A DNA stretch of 64,000 bases, taken from the NCBI RefSeq assembly GCF_025685415.1, contig NZ_JAGSYB010000001.1:1798001-1862000 (forward strand), written 5' to 3'. The notes under the pieces are model-generated. The model was not told the DNA's origin and searched no databases. It saw only the letters and a list, made by a program, of their open reading frames with translations. Position 1 is the first letter of the stretch. The number at the start of each line of letters is the position of its first letter. Both the position numbers and the translations under genes were made by a program. Below, one piece after another: positions 26,714 through 34,836 of this stretch. This DNA comes from Terriglobus aquaticus (GTDB lineage: Bacteria; Acidobacteriota; Terriglobia; Terriglobales; Acidobacteriaceae).

Positions 26714-27622
26714 TTATGCATCGACGCGACCTCCTACTGCGCTGATGAAGATTTCTTCCAGCGTCGGTTCTTTGACTTCAAACTTCTGAATGCGGACTCC
26801 ACTGCGCACGGCATCGAGCAGCAGAGGTTGTGCATCCGGCTGCTCGCCACGCAGCGTGACCTCCGCACGTCCCGTGTACTCCTTGACTTCGGCGACTTCG
26901 GGGTTGCGCAGGAAGCTGTTATCGCCCTCGTACACCACCTCAACGCGGTTCCGCGGATAGCGTGCCTTCACCTCGCGCATACCACCCTGCAGCACCACTC
27001 GACCGCGGTGGATCAGGGCGATGCCGTCGCACATGCGCTCCACCTGGTCCATGCGGTGCGTTGAAAAGAGGATGGCCTTGCCGGCGGAGCGCAATTCCAT
27101 CATGGTGTCCTGCAGAAGCGCGCCGTTGACGGGATCGAGGCCGCTGAACGGTTCGTCAAGGATGATCAGGTCGGGTTCGTGCAGCAACGCAGCGATGAAC
27201 TGAATCTTTTGCTGCATGCCTTTGCTCAACTCTTCAGTCTTCTTGGGCAGGGCTTCGGTTATTTGCAGACGGTCGGCCCAGATCTTCGCTCGGCGTTCGG
27301 CCTCCATGGTGTTCAAACCGTGCAACCGGCCCATGAAGATGAGTTGATCGAGCACGTTCATCTTCTTGTACAGACCGCGCTCTTCGGGCAGGTAGCCCAC
27401 CCGCTTCAGGGCGTCGCGCGTGAACGGCCGGTCGAAGAGTTCAACCGTGCCGGAGTCCGGCATCGTGATGCCGATCATCATGCGGATGGACGACGTCTTG
27501 CCAGAGCCGTTGGGGCCCAGGAGACCGAACATGGTGCCGGGATCGATGCGCAGCGTCAGGCCCTCAACCGCGACCTTGTTCTCGTAGACTTTTCGAACCT
27601 GATTCAGTTGAACAGTAGGCAT
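26714..27622 (-). CDS. ABC transporter ATP-binding protein (NatA-like)
   Basis: The protein has 302 residues. The Walker A loop GPNGSGKTS, the signature LSKGMQQK, Walker B LIILDEP and the switch His (LFSTHRMDQ) are all present. The C-terminal extension of about 80 residues (ERMCDGIALIHRGRVVLQG onwards) is the NatA/DrrA type. I chose ATG 27622 (MPTVQLNQVRKVYENK). The earlier start at 27667 adds a non-conserved stretch. It heads the operon ATPase-permease-trpE-flavin reductase and is divergent from recG. Confidence 0.94.
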   Translation of the reverse strand: MPTVQLNQVRKVYENKVAVEGLTLRIDPGTMFGLLGPNGSGKTSSIRMMIGITMPDSGTVELFDRPFTRDALKRVGYLPEERGLYKKMNVLDQLIFMGRLHGLNTMEAERRAKIWADRLQITEALPKKTEELSKGMQQKIQFIAALLHEPDLIILDEPFSGLDPVNGALLQDTMMELRSAGKAILFSTHRMDQVERMCDGIALIHRGRVVLQGGMREVKARYPRNRVEVVYEGDNSFLRNPEVAEVKEYTGRAEVTLRGEQPDAQPLLLDAVRSGVRIQKFEVKEPTLEEIFISAVGGRVDA

Positions 27623-27746
27623 AGTGAGGGGAAAAAAGCCGCGAAAGTCGCCGGATTTCTGCTGCATCCGAGTTTAGCAGCCCGTTCGGGCGGGAGCCGG
27701 GCATAGCGTTCCGTGGCACGTGGCCCGCGCTGCTACCATCGCAGGG

Positions 27747-30041
27747 ATGATCGCGCTCGGAACGCCCGTACAGCAGTTGAAGGGCGTCGGTCCGCGTAAC
27801 GGCGAGGCCTTGGCGCGCCGCGGCGTGCATACCGTCGAGGACCTGCTGTATCACCTGCCGTTCCGCTACGAGGACCGCCTCCATCCCAAGCCGCTGAGCG
27901 AGCTAGTCGCTGGCGAGACGGCGAGCATCATCGCCGAGGTGCGCGGAAGCGCTCTGCTCTACACGCGCAGACAGCCGATCTTCGAACTCACGGTGGGGCA
28001 CGGCCTGCAATCTCTGACCGCGTCGTGGTTCGGTGGAGTGTATCTAAAAGATCGATTCAAGCTGGGCGACATGGTTGCGCTGTACGGCCGAGCGGAACCG
28101 AGCCGGTCCCAGGGTGGCCGGTTCAAGATGATTCAGCCGCAGTTCGAAGTCTTGCCGGCCGCGTCGGGCGATAGCGATCCTCTGGAGCGGCTGCTGGAAG
28201 TGGGACGAATCGTACCGGTGTACGAATCGCTGGGCGGCACTACACAGAGCGGCGCACGGCTGACCTCGCGCTGGGCGCGGCGGCTGCTATGGCAGGTGCT
28301 GGAAGCGCTTGCGCAGGGGCCGCCCATTCCCGAGGTCTTGCCTTCGGCCATGCTGCAGCGGCTCGGCTTACCAGGCCGTTTGCAGGCGCTGCGCGAGACG
28401 CACTTTCCGCCGGAAGGAACGCCGATGCAGGAGCTGCAGGAGTTCCGCACAGCGGCGCAACAACGGCTCGTGTTTGAGGAGCTGTTCTACCTGGAGCTGG
28501 GCCTGGAGCTGAAGCGCAAGCGCTTGCGCGAACGAGATGGAACGGCCTTTCAGACGGGTGAGCTGGTGCGCGATGCCCTGAAGCAGGTCTTGCCGTTTCG
28601 GCCCACAGCGGCGCAGAAACGCGTTCTGCGCGAGATCGTGGACGACATGAGAAAGCCAACGCCGATGCGGAGGCTCCTGCAGGGTGACGTGGGCAGCGGA
28701 AAGACCATTGTGGCACTGCAGGCCGCACTGATCGCCATTGAGAATGGCTCGCAGGCCGTGCTGATGGCCCCGACGGAGATCCTCGCGACGCAGCATTACC
28801 TGTCTGCGAAGAAGCTGCTGGCGAAGGGCGCTCGGCGCTACCAGGTAACGCTGTTGACCGGAGCGCTGGACGACGCAAGCAAACGAAGCGCGCGTGCCCG
28901 CATCCTGCGCGGCGAGGCAGAACTCATCATCGGAACGCAAGCGCTGATCCAGGAAAAGGTCGACTTCGCCAACCTGGGACTGGTGATCGTGGACGAGCAG
29001 CATCGGTTCGGCGTGCGTCAGCGATTCACCCTGATGAAGAAGCCTGGCGGGAACGAGCCGGATGTGCTGGTCATGACAGCAACTCCCATTCCACGCACGC
29101 TGGCGATGACCATCTATGGCGACCTGGACGTGAGTGTGATCGATGAGTTGCCGCCCGGACGCACCCCGGTGGTCACGCGCCGCGTCGGACAGCAGAAGGC
29201 GTCGGAAGTTTGGGAGTTCGTACGGAAGCAAGTGCAACGCGGTCGACAGGCTTATGTGGTGTACCCGCTGGTGGAAGGTCCGAGTGAGGATCAGCCGCAG
29301 TTGGACTTCGCTGCCGAAGCGGCTCCCATCGATACAAAGTCTGCGGCGAAGAAGTCGGCCGCGAAGAAGGGTGCGCGGCGCGGCGCGGCAGCAAAGCAGG
29401 CGGCGCTGGCCGGCATGGATGCACGAGCGCCCCTGCGCTCTGCGGTGGAGATGTACGACGACTTACGGCATGGCGCGTTTGCAGATTTGCGCGTAGGCCT
29501 GCTGCATGGCCGAATGGCGGCCGATGAGAAGGAAGCCACGATGGGCCGCTTTCAACGCGGCGAGATCGACATTCTGATTGCAACCACGGTCATCGAGGTC
29601 GGTGTAGATGTGCCCAACGCGACCGTGATGGTCATTGAACACGCTGAGCGTTTCGGCTTGGCGCAGATGCACCAGTTACGCGGTCGCGTGGGTCGCGGCG
29701 CAGCGAAGAGCTATTGCGTTCTGATGACGGGCGAGCGGGTGAGCGAAGAGGCCGAGCAACGGTTGGATGCCATGGTGCGGAGCCAAAATGGGTTTGAGCT
29801 GGCGGAGTTGGATCTGCAACAGCGCGGCCCCGGAGAGTTCTTCGGAACGCGACAGGCTGGCATGCCCGACCTGCGCGTGGCCAGCCTGTTACGCGACCGG
29901 CGAATGCTGGAGATCGCCAAGGCCGAAGCCCAGGACCTGGCCGCTGGGCGCCTGCACGATATGACCGATGCCGAACGCGAAATGGTGCGGACCCAGTTGA
30001 AAGAACAATGGCAGCGCCGGTACGGCCTCGTAGAGGCCTGA
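27747..30041 (+). CDS. recG: ATP-dependent DNA helicase RecG with a Lys/Ala-rich insertion
   Basis: RecG remodels stalled forks and recombination intermediates. From ATG 27747 it has 764 residues. The helix-hairpin start (QQLKGVGPRNGEAL), wedge OB domain, Walker A LQGDVGSGKT, the DEQH box IVDEQHRFGVRQR, TATPIPRTLAMT, and motif VI QLRGRVGRG are all intact. In helicase domain 2, between VYPLVEGPSED and the ADEKEA segment, is an extra low-complexity stretch of about 40 residues (bases about 29305-29425) rich in Lys and Ala, resembling histone-H1-type tails. The earlier start at 27720 is less likely. Confidence 0.95.
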   Translation: MIALGTPVQQLKGVGPRNGEALARRGVHTVEDLLYHLPFRYEDRLHPKPLSELVAGETASIIAEVRGSALLYTRRQPIFELTVGHGLQSLTASWFGGVYLKDRFKLGDMVALYGRAEPSRSQGGRFKMIQPQFEVLPAASGDSDPLERLLEVGRIVPVYESLGGTTQSGARLTSRWARRLLWQVLEALAQGPPIPEVLPSAMLQRLGLPGRLQALRETHFPPEGTPMQELQEFRTAAQQRLVFEELFYLELGLELKRKRLRERDGTAFQTGELVRDALKQVLPFRPTAAQKRVLREIVDDMRKPTPMRRLLQGDVGSGKTIVALQAALIAIENGSQAVLMAPTEILATQHYLSAKKLLAKGARRYQVTLLTGALDDASKRSARARILRGEAELIIGTQALIQEKVDFANLGLVIVDEQHRFGVRQRFTLMKKPGGNEPDVLVMTATPIPRTLAMTIYGDLDVSVIDELPPGRTPVVTRRVGQQKASEVWEFVRKQVQRGRQAYVVYPLVEGPSEDQPQLDFAAEAAPIDTKSAAKKSAAKKGARRGAAAKQAALAGMDARAPLRSAVEMYDDLRHGAFADLRVGLLHGRMAADEKEATMGRFQRGEIDILIATTVIEVGVDVPNATVMVIEHAERFGLAQMHQLRGRVGRGAAKSYCVLMTGERVSEEAEQRLDAMVRSQNGFELAELDLQQRGPGEFFGTRQAGMPDLRVASLLRDRRMLEIAKAEAQDLAAGRLHDMTDAEREMVRTQLKEQWQRRYGLVEA

Positions 30042-30113
30042 CCGAAACGCTGCCATGAATGCATGAAACGGGCGGATACGCGTCGCACTCGTTGCGCGGT
30101 GTACTCGATAGCG

Positions 30114-30566
30114 TTACGAAGCACGCTGCATGGCGCTGTCCATCGCCACCACCGGAGACCACGACGGAGCGGATATGACGGCCTTGCGTGGACCCCGCTT
30201 CCGCGCAACCAGGATGCGTACGCGTTCCAGCAGCTCCACGGGAGAGCATGCACCCTTGGGTAGAAATGCATCGGCCTCTGAGCCGCGTTCGAACTGCGAC
30301 ACGGTGCCGGAGATCATGAGCGTGGGAACACCGGGGCGCACCACGCGCGCGCGGCGCACCAGTTCGTTGCCGTCGACGTGCGGCATGATCAGGTCACACA
30401 GCAGCAGGTCTACCGTGCCCGTCTCCGGCGCCTCCAGCTGCTGCAGCGCCTCCTGTGCGCAACTTGCAGTCAGGACGCGATATCCGCGGGTTTCCAGCAG
30501 AAACTTGCGGACAGCCAACGTTTGTTCGTTGTCGTCGACACAGAGGATGACCTTACGTGGGCGCAT
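30114..30566 (-). CDS. Single-domain response regulator (CheY-like receiver)
   Basis: The protein has 150 residues. The receiver fold shows the acidic pair CVDDNE, the phosphoacceptor Asp in LLLCDLIMP, the switch Ser/Thr in MISGT and the conserved Lys in FLPKG. There is no DNA-binding or enzymatic output domain; the C-terminal 25 residues are a short tail. It must therefore act by protein-protein contact or as a phosphate sink. No histidine kinase gene is nearby. It is convergent with recG. Confidence 0.92.
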   Translation of the reverse strand: MRPRKVILCVDDNEQTLAVRKFLLETRGYRVLTASCAQEALQQLEAPETGTVDLLLCDLIMPHVDGNELVRRARVVRPGVPTLMISGTVSQFERGSEADAFLPKGACSPVELLERVRILVARKRGPRKAVISAPSWSPVVAMDSAMQRAS

Positions 30567-30759
30567 GAGACCTTTCTTTCCGGCTGTGCCGTTGAGGCGC
30601 AGAGCGGCGTTTGACTTGCTCGCGCAAGTCAGGGTGCCGGGTGATTACTCACCCGAAGAAAAACGAGCATCGGCGTTTGCGCTATTGCGGCGCATTGGCC
30701 TGAGTTCGGGGGGAATGTCGGAGTTCGCTGCCCGTTACCGCGCAGCACGATCGCGCTGA
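30565..30759 (+). CDS. Possible small protein of 64 residues
   Basis: A short frame starts at ATG 30565, overlapping the response-regulator start by two bases on the other strand, or at GTG 30586. Its second half is protein-like (VPGDYSPEEKRASAFALLRRIGLSSGG), with charged and hydrophobic residues in helical spacing. There is no recognised family and no clear ribosome site. It is listed because the surrounding 350 bases otherwise hold no gene. Confidence 0.25.
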   Translation: MRPFFPAVPLRRRAAFDLLAQVRVPGDYSPEEKRASAFALLRRIGLSSGGMSEFAARYRAARSR

Positions 30760-30919
30760 CGCGATCAACGTTCCTCACAGTACGGTCATGTACCTGCCGT
30801 GGCAACGGCGAAATTCAGGCGAAACCAGCCCGACGCGATAGGCCAAACTTTCCTACGTCCGCCGAAGCTCTCCCGATACAGGCACTTACCTTCTGCAAGG
30901 GATGTGGAAAGCCGCAGGA
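30567..30919. other. Gene-poor stretch between response regulator and phzF-like gene
   Basis: About 350 bases lie between the response-regulator start and the PhzF stop. Apart from the weak 64-residue frame on the plus strand I see no gene, strong hairpin or clear promoter. The promoter for the response regulator must lie at its left end. Confidence 0.5.
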
Positions 30920-31852
30920 TCACGGACGGAGAAAGCGTCCGGTTGCAACGGGGATGGTGCAGCCGCGAACGCGCACTCGGCACACTCGCCCGGTGTCAAG
31001 AGCCGCCTGGACGAGAATGCGGCTGGGGCGATGGACAAACCTGCCCTGCAGGATCGTGACCGCTGTTTCCGGCGGCGCGGCACCGTGCTCGACCAGGTAG
31101 CTGATGGCACAACCCGCCGCCGAACCGGTTGCCGGGTCTTCCCCGCCGTAGAGCGGAAGGCGCGCATGCCACGTGTGCTCATCGTGCTGTGCCAGGAAGT
31201 AGACGAACTTTGCAGATGTCGCGGACCGCAGAGTCTTCTCCCGCGCGGGGTCGGGTTCTAGCGCGGCCAGCGCTTCGAAAGAGGCGAGCGGAACGACGAG
31301 CACCGGCAGGCCCGTGCTGACGATCTGCGGTGGCAAGTGCGGGTGGAGCTCAAGCGTATCTAGCCCGAGGTCGCGATGGAGGTCACCGGGGCCGATGGTG
31401 TCCAGAAAGATGGGCTCGGGCTGCTCCATCTCTGCCGTGATGGCCGCTGCGGGATCGGATGAATGCGACTGAGGGAAGCGCACGAGCACTGGCCCCACGT
31501 TCAGGTGCAGGATGATCTTCTCCGCGTCGGCGAGCTCGGGCCGGATGGCGCGAAGCCAGCTTGCTGTGCCTAGCGTGGGATGCCCGGCGAACGGCAGCTC
31601 CTCCTGCGTGGTGAAGATGCGAACGCGAATGCCCTGCTGCTCTTCCACGGCGCGGTCGCGGGGGAAGACGAACGTGGTCTCCGACAGATTGGTCTCGCGT
31701 GCGATCGCCTGCATCTCCGCATCGGTGAGACCGGTCGCGTCGGGAAAGACGGCGAGCATGTTGCCCTGATAGGGCGCGTCGGCAAAGACGTCCACCTGCG
31801 CCCAGTCGAGCCAAGCCGCGGTGTCGTTCGCATCCGGGCGCGAGTTTGACAT
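30920..31852 (-). CDS. PhzF-family isomerase/epimerase-like protein
   Basis: The protein has 310 residues and the double hot-dog-like fold of PhzF/YddE proteins. The N-terminus DVFADAPYQGNMLAVFPDA and the catalytic Glu in RETNLSETTFVFPR are conserved, as are FAGHPTLGTASWL and GGEDPATGSAAG. PhzF itself isomerises a phenazine precursor, but no phenazine genes are present here, so the role is unknown and probably unrelated to phenazine. It is divergent from the peroxiredoxin gene across 244 bases. Confidence 0.92.
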   Translation of the reverse strand: MSNSRPDANDTAAWLDWAQVDVFADAPYQGNMLAVFPDATGLTDAEMQAIARETNLSETTFVFPRDRAVEEQQGIRVRIFTTQEELPFAGHPTLGTASWLRAIRPELADAEKIILHLNVGPVLVRFPQSHSSDPAAAITAEMEQPEPIFLDTIGPGDLHRDLGLDTLELHPHLPPQIVSTGLPVLVVPLASFEALAALEPDPAREKTLRSATSAKFVYFLAQHDEHTWHARLPLYGGEDPATGSAAGCAISYLVEHGAAPPETAVTILQGRFVHRPSRILVQAALDTGRVCRVRVRGCTIPVATGRFLRP

Positions 31853-32096
31853 GAAAAGCCTCCCTCGCTATGGTTGCAGCAGATGAAGCATTTCACCACC
31901 GCCGACTTCGTGCTCTGCTGCCGCTGCTGTTGCCGCGGAACGGCACGGCCGTCGGTCTGATCGCTTCGACACAGGATTGCACCCGCCGGCCCGCTCAAGC
32001 ATCAGCTTAGTGGGCTTTCGTTTTTGCGCCAGGCTCATCGAAGCCCCCGAACACAGATCGCCTGGCAAGTCGCACTTCACTTCGCGAGAGGAACTC

Positions 32097-32756
32097 ATGT
32101 CACTGCGCATCAACGACACCGCGCCCGACTTCACCGCAGAAACCACCCAGGGTCCCATTCATTTTCATGAGTGGATTGGCGATGGCTGGGCCGTTCTGTT
32201 CAGCCACCCCAAAGACTTTACGCCGGTTTGCACCACGGAGCTGGGCGCGATGGCTGGGCTGGAAGCGGAGTTCGCCAAGCGCGGCGCCAAGGTGATTGGT
32301 CTGAGCGTTGATCCCGTTGACAGCCATGCCAAGTGGGCGAAGGACATCGAGGACGTAGGCGGGCATCCTGTGACCTACCCGATGATCGGTGACCCGGAGC
32401 TGAAGATCGCGAAGCTGTACGACATGCTGGCCGCAGATGCTGGAGAGACCAGCGAAGGCCGCACGCCCGCGCTGAATGCTCCGGTGCGCACGGTGTTTGT
32501 CATTGGCCCGGACAAGAAGATCAAACTGCACCTGGCGTATCCGATGACCACGGGTCGCAACTTCGACGAGATCCTGCGCGTACTCGACTCCATGCAGTTG
32601 ACGGCGAAGCACAAGGTGGCCACGCCGGCGAACTGGAAGCAGGGCGACGATGTGATCATCACCGCCGCGGTTTCCAACGAGGAAGCGGACAAGAGCTTCC
32701 CCGGCTACAAGACGGTGAAGCCGTACCTGCGCACGGCGGCCCAGCCGCAGTCGTAA
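32097..32756 (+). CDS. Single-cysteine peroxiredoxin (Prx6-type)
   Basis: This thiol peroxidase has 219 residues. The peroxidatic Cys45 is in DFTPVCTTELG and is the only Cys in the protein, so it is a true 1-Cys enzyme that needs an outside reductant. The long C-terminal domain with GRNFDEILRVLDSMQL and PANWKQGDDVII is the Prx6/AhpC-1-Cys type. The ribosome site GAGAGGA lies just before ATG 32097, which decides the start over the upstream frame opening at 31977. It reduces peroxides in the cytoplasm. Confidence 0.95.
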   Translation: MSLRINDTAPDFTAETTQGPIHFHEWIGDGWAVLFSHPKDFTPVCTTELGAMAGLEAEFAKRGAKVIGLSVDPVDSHAKWAKDIEDVGGHPVTYPMIGDPELKIAKLYDMLAADAGETSEGRTPALNAPVRTVFVIGPDKKIKLHLAYPMTTGRNFDEILRVLDSMQLTAKHKVATPANWKQGDDVIITAAVSNEEADKSFPGYKTVKPYLRTAAQPQS

Positions 32757-32763
32757 GCAGATT

Positions 32764-32779
32764 CGGGGCTCCGGCCCCG
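32764..32779 (+). terminator. Short GC hairpin after the peroxiredoxin gene
   Basis: Arms CGGGGC and GCCCCG with the loop TCCG lie just after the peroxiredoxin stop and before tRNA-Cys. There is no T-run, so termination is uncertain. It may instead mark processing of a peroxiredoxin-tRNA transcript. Confidence 0.35.
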
Positions 32780-32785
32780 CATTGA

Positions 32786-32861
32786 GCACCGGTGGCGAAG
32801 TGGCTAACGCGCTGGTCTGCAAAACCAGTATTCGCCGGTTCAATCCCGGCCCGGTGCTCCA
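32786..32861 (+). tRNA. tRNA-Cys (anticodon GCA)
   Basis: All arms fold. The acceptor stem GCACCGG pairs with CCGGTGC, followed by discriminator T and an encoded CCA. The anticodon stem CTGGT/ACCAG carries the loop CTGCAAA with anticodon GCA, and the T arm GCCGG/CCGGC has the loop TTCAATC. U73 and GCA are the identity elements for cysteine. It lies 29 bases after the peroxiredoxin gene and is followed by a strong terminator. Confidence 0.96.
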
Positions 32862-32872
32862 AACTTCAGCAG

Positions 32873-32907
32873 GCAGAAAGGCTCCTCCTCACGAGGAGCC
32901 TTTCTGC
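32873..32907 (+). terminator. Terminator after tRNA-Cys
   Basis: A perfect 15-bp stem (arms beginning GCAGAAAGGCTCCTC) encloses the loop CTCAC, starting 12 bases past the tRNA. Uridines come within the descending arm (CCTTTCT) rather than after it, so efficiency is unknown, but the stem length and position make it the tRNA terminator. Confidence 0.75.
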
Positions 32908-32988
32908 TGTGCGGCTGTGGAGACGACAGCTTCGCGCCAGGAGTCATCCTGTGCCGACGGTGCAAAGGTGATGTGCGTCTCATAGAAC

Positions 32989-34461
32989 ATGCTGCGCTCT
33001 CGTCTGCTGCTCCCGTTCATTTGCCTCCCGTGTGTTTGCACGCCGTTGCTTCGCAGCCAGGCTGCCCTGGGTTCCGCAGACCAGAGCCTCGGCATCGTCA
33101 ATGTGCGTTCGGCAAGATTTGGTGCGCGGGCCGATGGCAAAGCCGATGACACCGCTGCGCTGAATACCGCACTCGCGGAAGCACGGCGCCTGCGTGCGCT
33201 AGTCTTCGTTCCCGCCGGTGACTACCGGTTGACTGCAACACTCGACGTCACCGGCCTAGAGATCGTTGGTGCAGGACGGGAGAACACGGTGCTGCACCTC
33301 GACGGGGCGGTGCAGCAGAATGCGGTGGTTAGCCGGGGCAATACGATGCTGCGCGACATCGGCATTCACGGTGGTTGGGACGGGCGTACCCGCGGCCTGA
33401 AAGGATCGGGCTTTGCCATGCTGTCGGACCCGAACGCGAAGCCGCCCTACTTCGGCTATGACACGCGGCTGGACAACGTCTCGATCCAGTACACGAAGGA
33501 GGATTGCATCTTCATTGAACAGGGCGGATACGAAAGCCTGCACAACGTGAAATGCAACGCTTCCGGGCAGAACAGCCTGGTGATGGAAAGCGACAAGAAC
33601 CCCGGCATGGCGACAACGACGGTGAACGTGGATGGGATGTCCACCTTCAGCGATACCTATGGTTACGCAGTGTTCATTCACGATGGACAGACCATCAGCT
33701 TCAGCGGCCGAACCACCATGGAGAATACGGACGGCATTCGGCTGACCGGCGGGGATGGCCGCACCTTGAAGCTGTCTGGCATTCACCAGGAAAATACACG
33801 CACAGGCAAGTTCCTGACTGCGGCCGATTCCGGCGGCATCGGCCTGACTCTCACGGACAATTTCATGGCTGGCACGCCGGTGTTCCCGGAACCTTCGGGT
33901 GAGTTGACGCACTGGGGCAACGTGACTACCGACGCCAATGCACTTGGCGGTACCTACAGCACAGGCATGCCCACGGCAGTGCGGACGATGAACGCGCCCG
34001 ATGGTGAACCTGTAGAGATTGTGCCGGGTGGGTGGCGGGTCGGCCCAGCTGGTCCGACCGTCATCGGCCTCCTGGATCATCCTGCGGGGGCGGCGTGGTC
34101 GGCGAGACTGACCGGGCACTGGATGGCGGGTGACGGCACGCCCAAGGTCGCGCACGAATTCCTGGTGAGCAACCTGCATCCGGTGGTGCAGGTGGGTGCC
34201 ACATCGTTTCGGCTAAGTCTGAATGCGAGTGGCCGCCTCCAGGTCAACGTGACCCCACCTCCCGGAGACACGGGGCCGTTTGAGTTCCTCGGCACAGTGG
34301 AACTGATCGTGGATCGTCACCATGGAGCTAACCAGGACGTCGCGATCGAAACGCCGTCTGCCGCACGGCTGGGAACGGTCCGCGTGAACTCGTTGGCTGG
34401 CAAGGGAACGTCCGAAGTGTGCGTCAGCGAGGATGGAACGCTTTATCGCTGCAAGAAGTAA
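32989..34461 (+). CDS. Exported right-handed beta-helix protein (pectate lyase superfamily)
   Basis: The protein has 490 residues with a signal peptide (LLLPFICLPCVCTPLL). The domain opens with VRSARFGARADGKADDTAALNTAL, the standard start of the pectate-lyase-3/GH28-like beta-helix family, followed by repeated short strands with Asn/Gly turns (LEIVGAGRENTVLHLDGAV, MLRDIGIHGG). The C-terminal 150 residues are beta-rich and may bind carbohydrate. Catalytic residues cannot be assigned, so it could be a lyase, hydrolase or phage-tailspike-like protein. It stands alone after tRNA-Cys. Confidence 0.8.
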   Translation: MLRSRLLLPFICLPCVCTPLLRSQAALGSADQSLGIVNVRSARFGARADGKADDTAALNTALAEARRLRALVFVPAGDYRLTATLDVTGLEIVGAGRENTVLHLDGAVQQNAVVSRGNTMLRDIGIHGGWDGRTRGLKGSGFAMLSDPNAKPPYFGYDTRLDNVSIQYTKEDCIFIEQGGYESLHNVKCNASGQNSLVMESDKNPGMATTTVNVDGMSTFSDTYGYAVFIHDGQTISFSGRTTMENTDGIRLTGGDGRTLKLSGIHQENTRTGKFLTAADSGGIGLTLTDNFMAGTPVFPEPSGELTHWGNVTTDANALGGTYSTGMPTAVRTMNAPDGEPVEIVPGGWRVGPAGPTVIGLLDHPAGAAWSARLTGHWMAGDGTPKVAHEFLVSNLHPVVQVGATSFRLSLNASGRLQVNVTPPPGDTGPFEFLGTVELIVDRHHGANQDVAIETPSAARLGTVRVNSLAGKGTSEVCVSEDGTLYRCKK

Positions 34462-34467
34462 GCGGGC

Positions 34468-34836
34468 TCATTTCTGCAGCATCATGCGGGCTGCCATGAT
34501 GAGCAGAACGACCGCGAACCCACGGCGCAGCAACGTCTGCGGCAGATGTTGGGCAAACCGTCCACCGACGAACGCGCCCATCGCGAGACCGATCGCCAGG
34601 GTCGCGCCGAGCCGCCAGTTCACATTCCCGGCGCGGGCATAGCTCCACAGCGGAGCGATCCAAAGCGGGATCAGCGCGATGAAGAGTGACGTTCCCTGCG
34701 CACGAAGCTGGGTCAAGCCAAAGACGTAGACCAGCGTGGGGATGATGAAGGCGCCACTGGTTCCAGTCAGGCCGACCAGGACGCCAACCAGCGCTCCCAC
34801 AACAACGACCAGCCACGCTGCGGGAGCGGTCATCAT
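34468..34836 (-). CDS. Half-length TauE/SafE-family membrane protein
   Basis: The protein has 122 residues and about four transmembrane helices (VVVVGALVGVLVGLTGTSGAFIIPTLVYVFG, GATLAIGLAMGAFVGG, RRGFAVVLLIMAARMML). The motif GLTGTSGAFIIPTLV is the signature repeated once in each half of full-length TauE/SafE exporters, which have about 250 residues. Here only one half is present, so it may work as a homodimer. Its start overlaps the stop of the penicillin-binding protein gene by four bases (ATGA), so it is translated with the division cluster. Confidence 0.82.
   Translation of the reverse strand: MMTAPAAWLVVVVGALVGVLVGLTGTSGAFIIPTLVYVFGLTQLRAQGTSLFIALIPLWIAPLWSYARAGNVNWRLGATLAIGLAMGAFVGGRFAQHLPQTLLRRGFAVVLLIMAARMMLQK

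Noticed and set aside
30920-31852. Phenazine biosynthesis locus
   Set aside because: A single PhzF-family gene without any other phz genes; the family is widespread with other roles.
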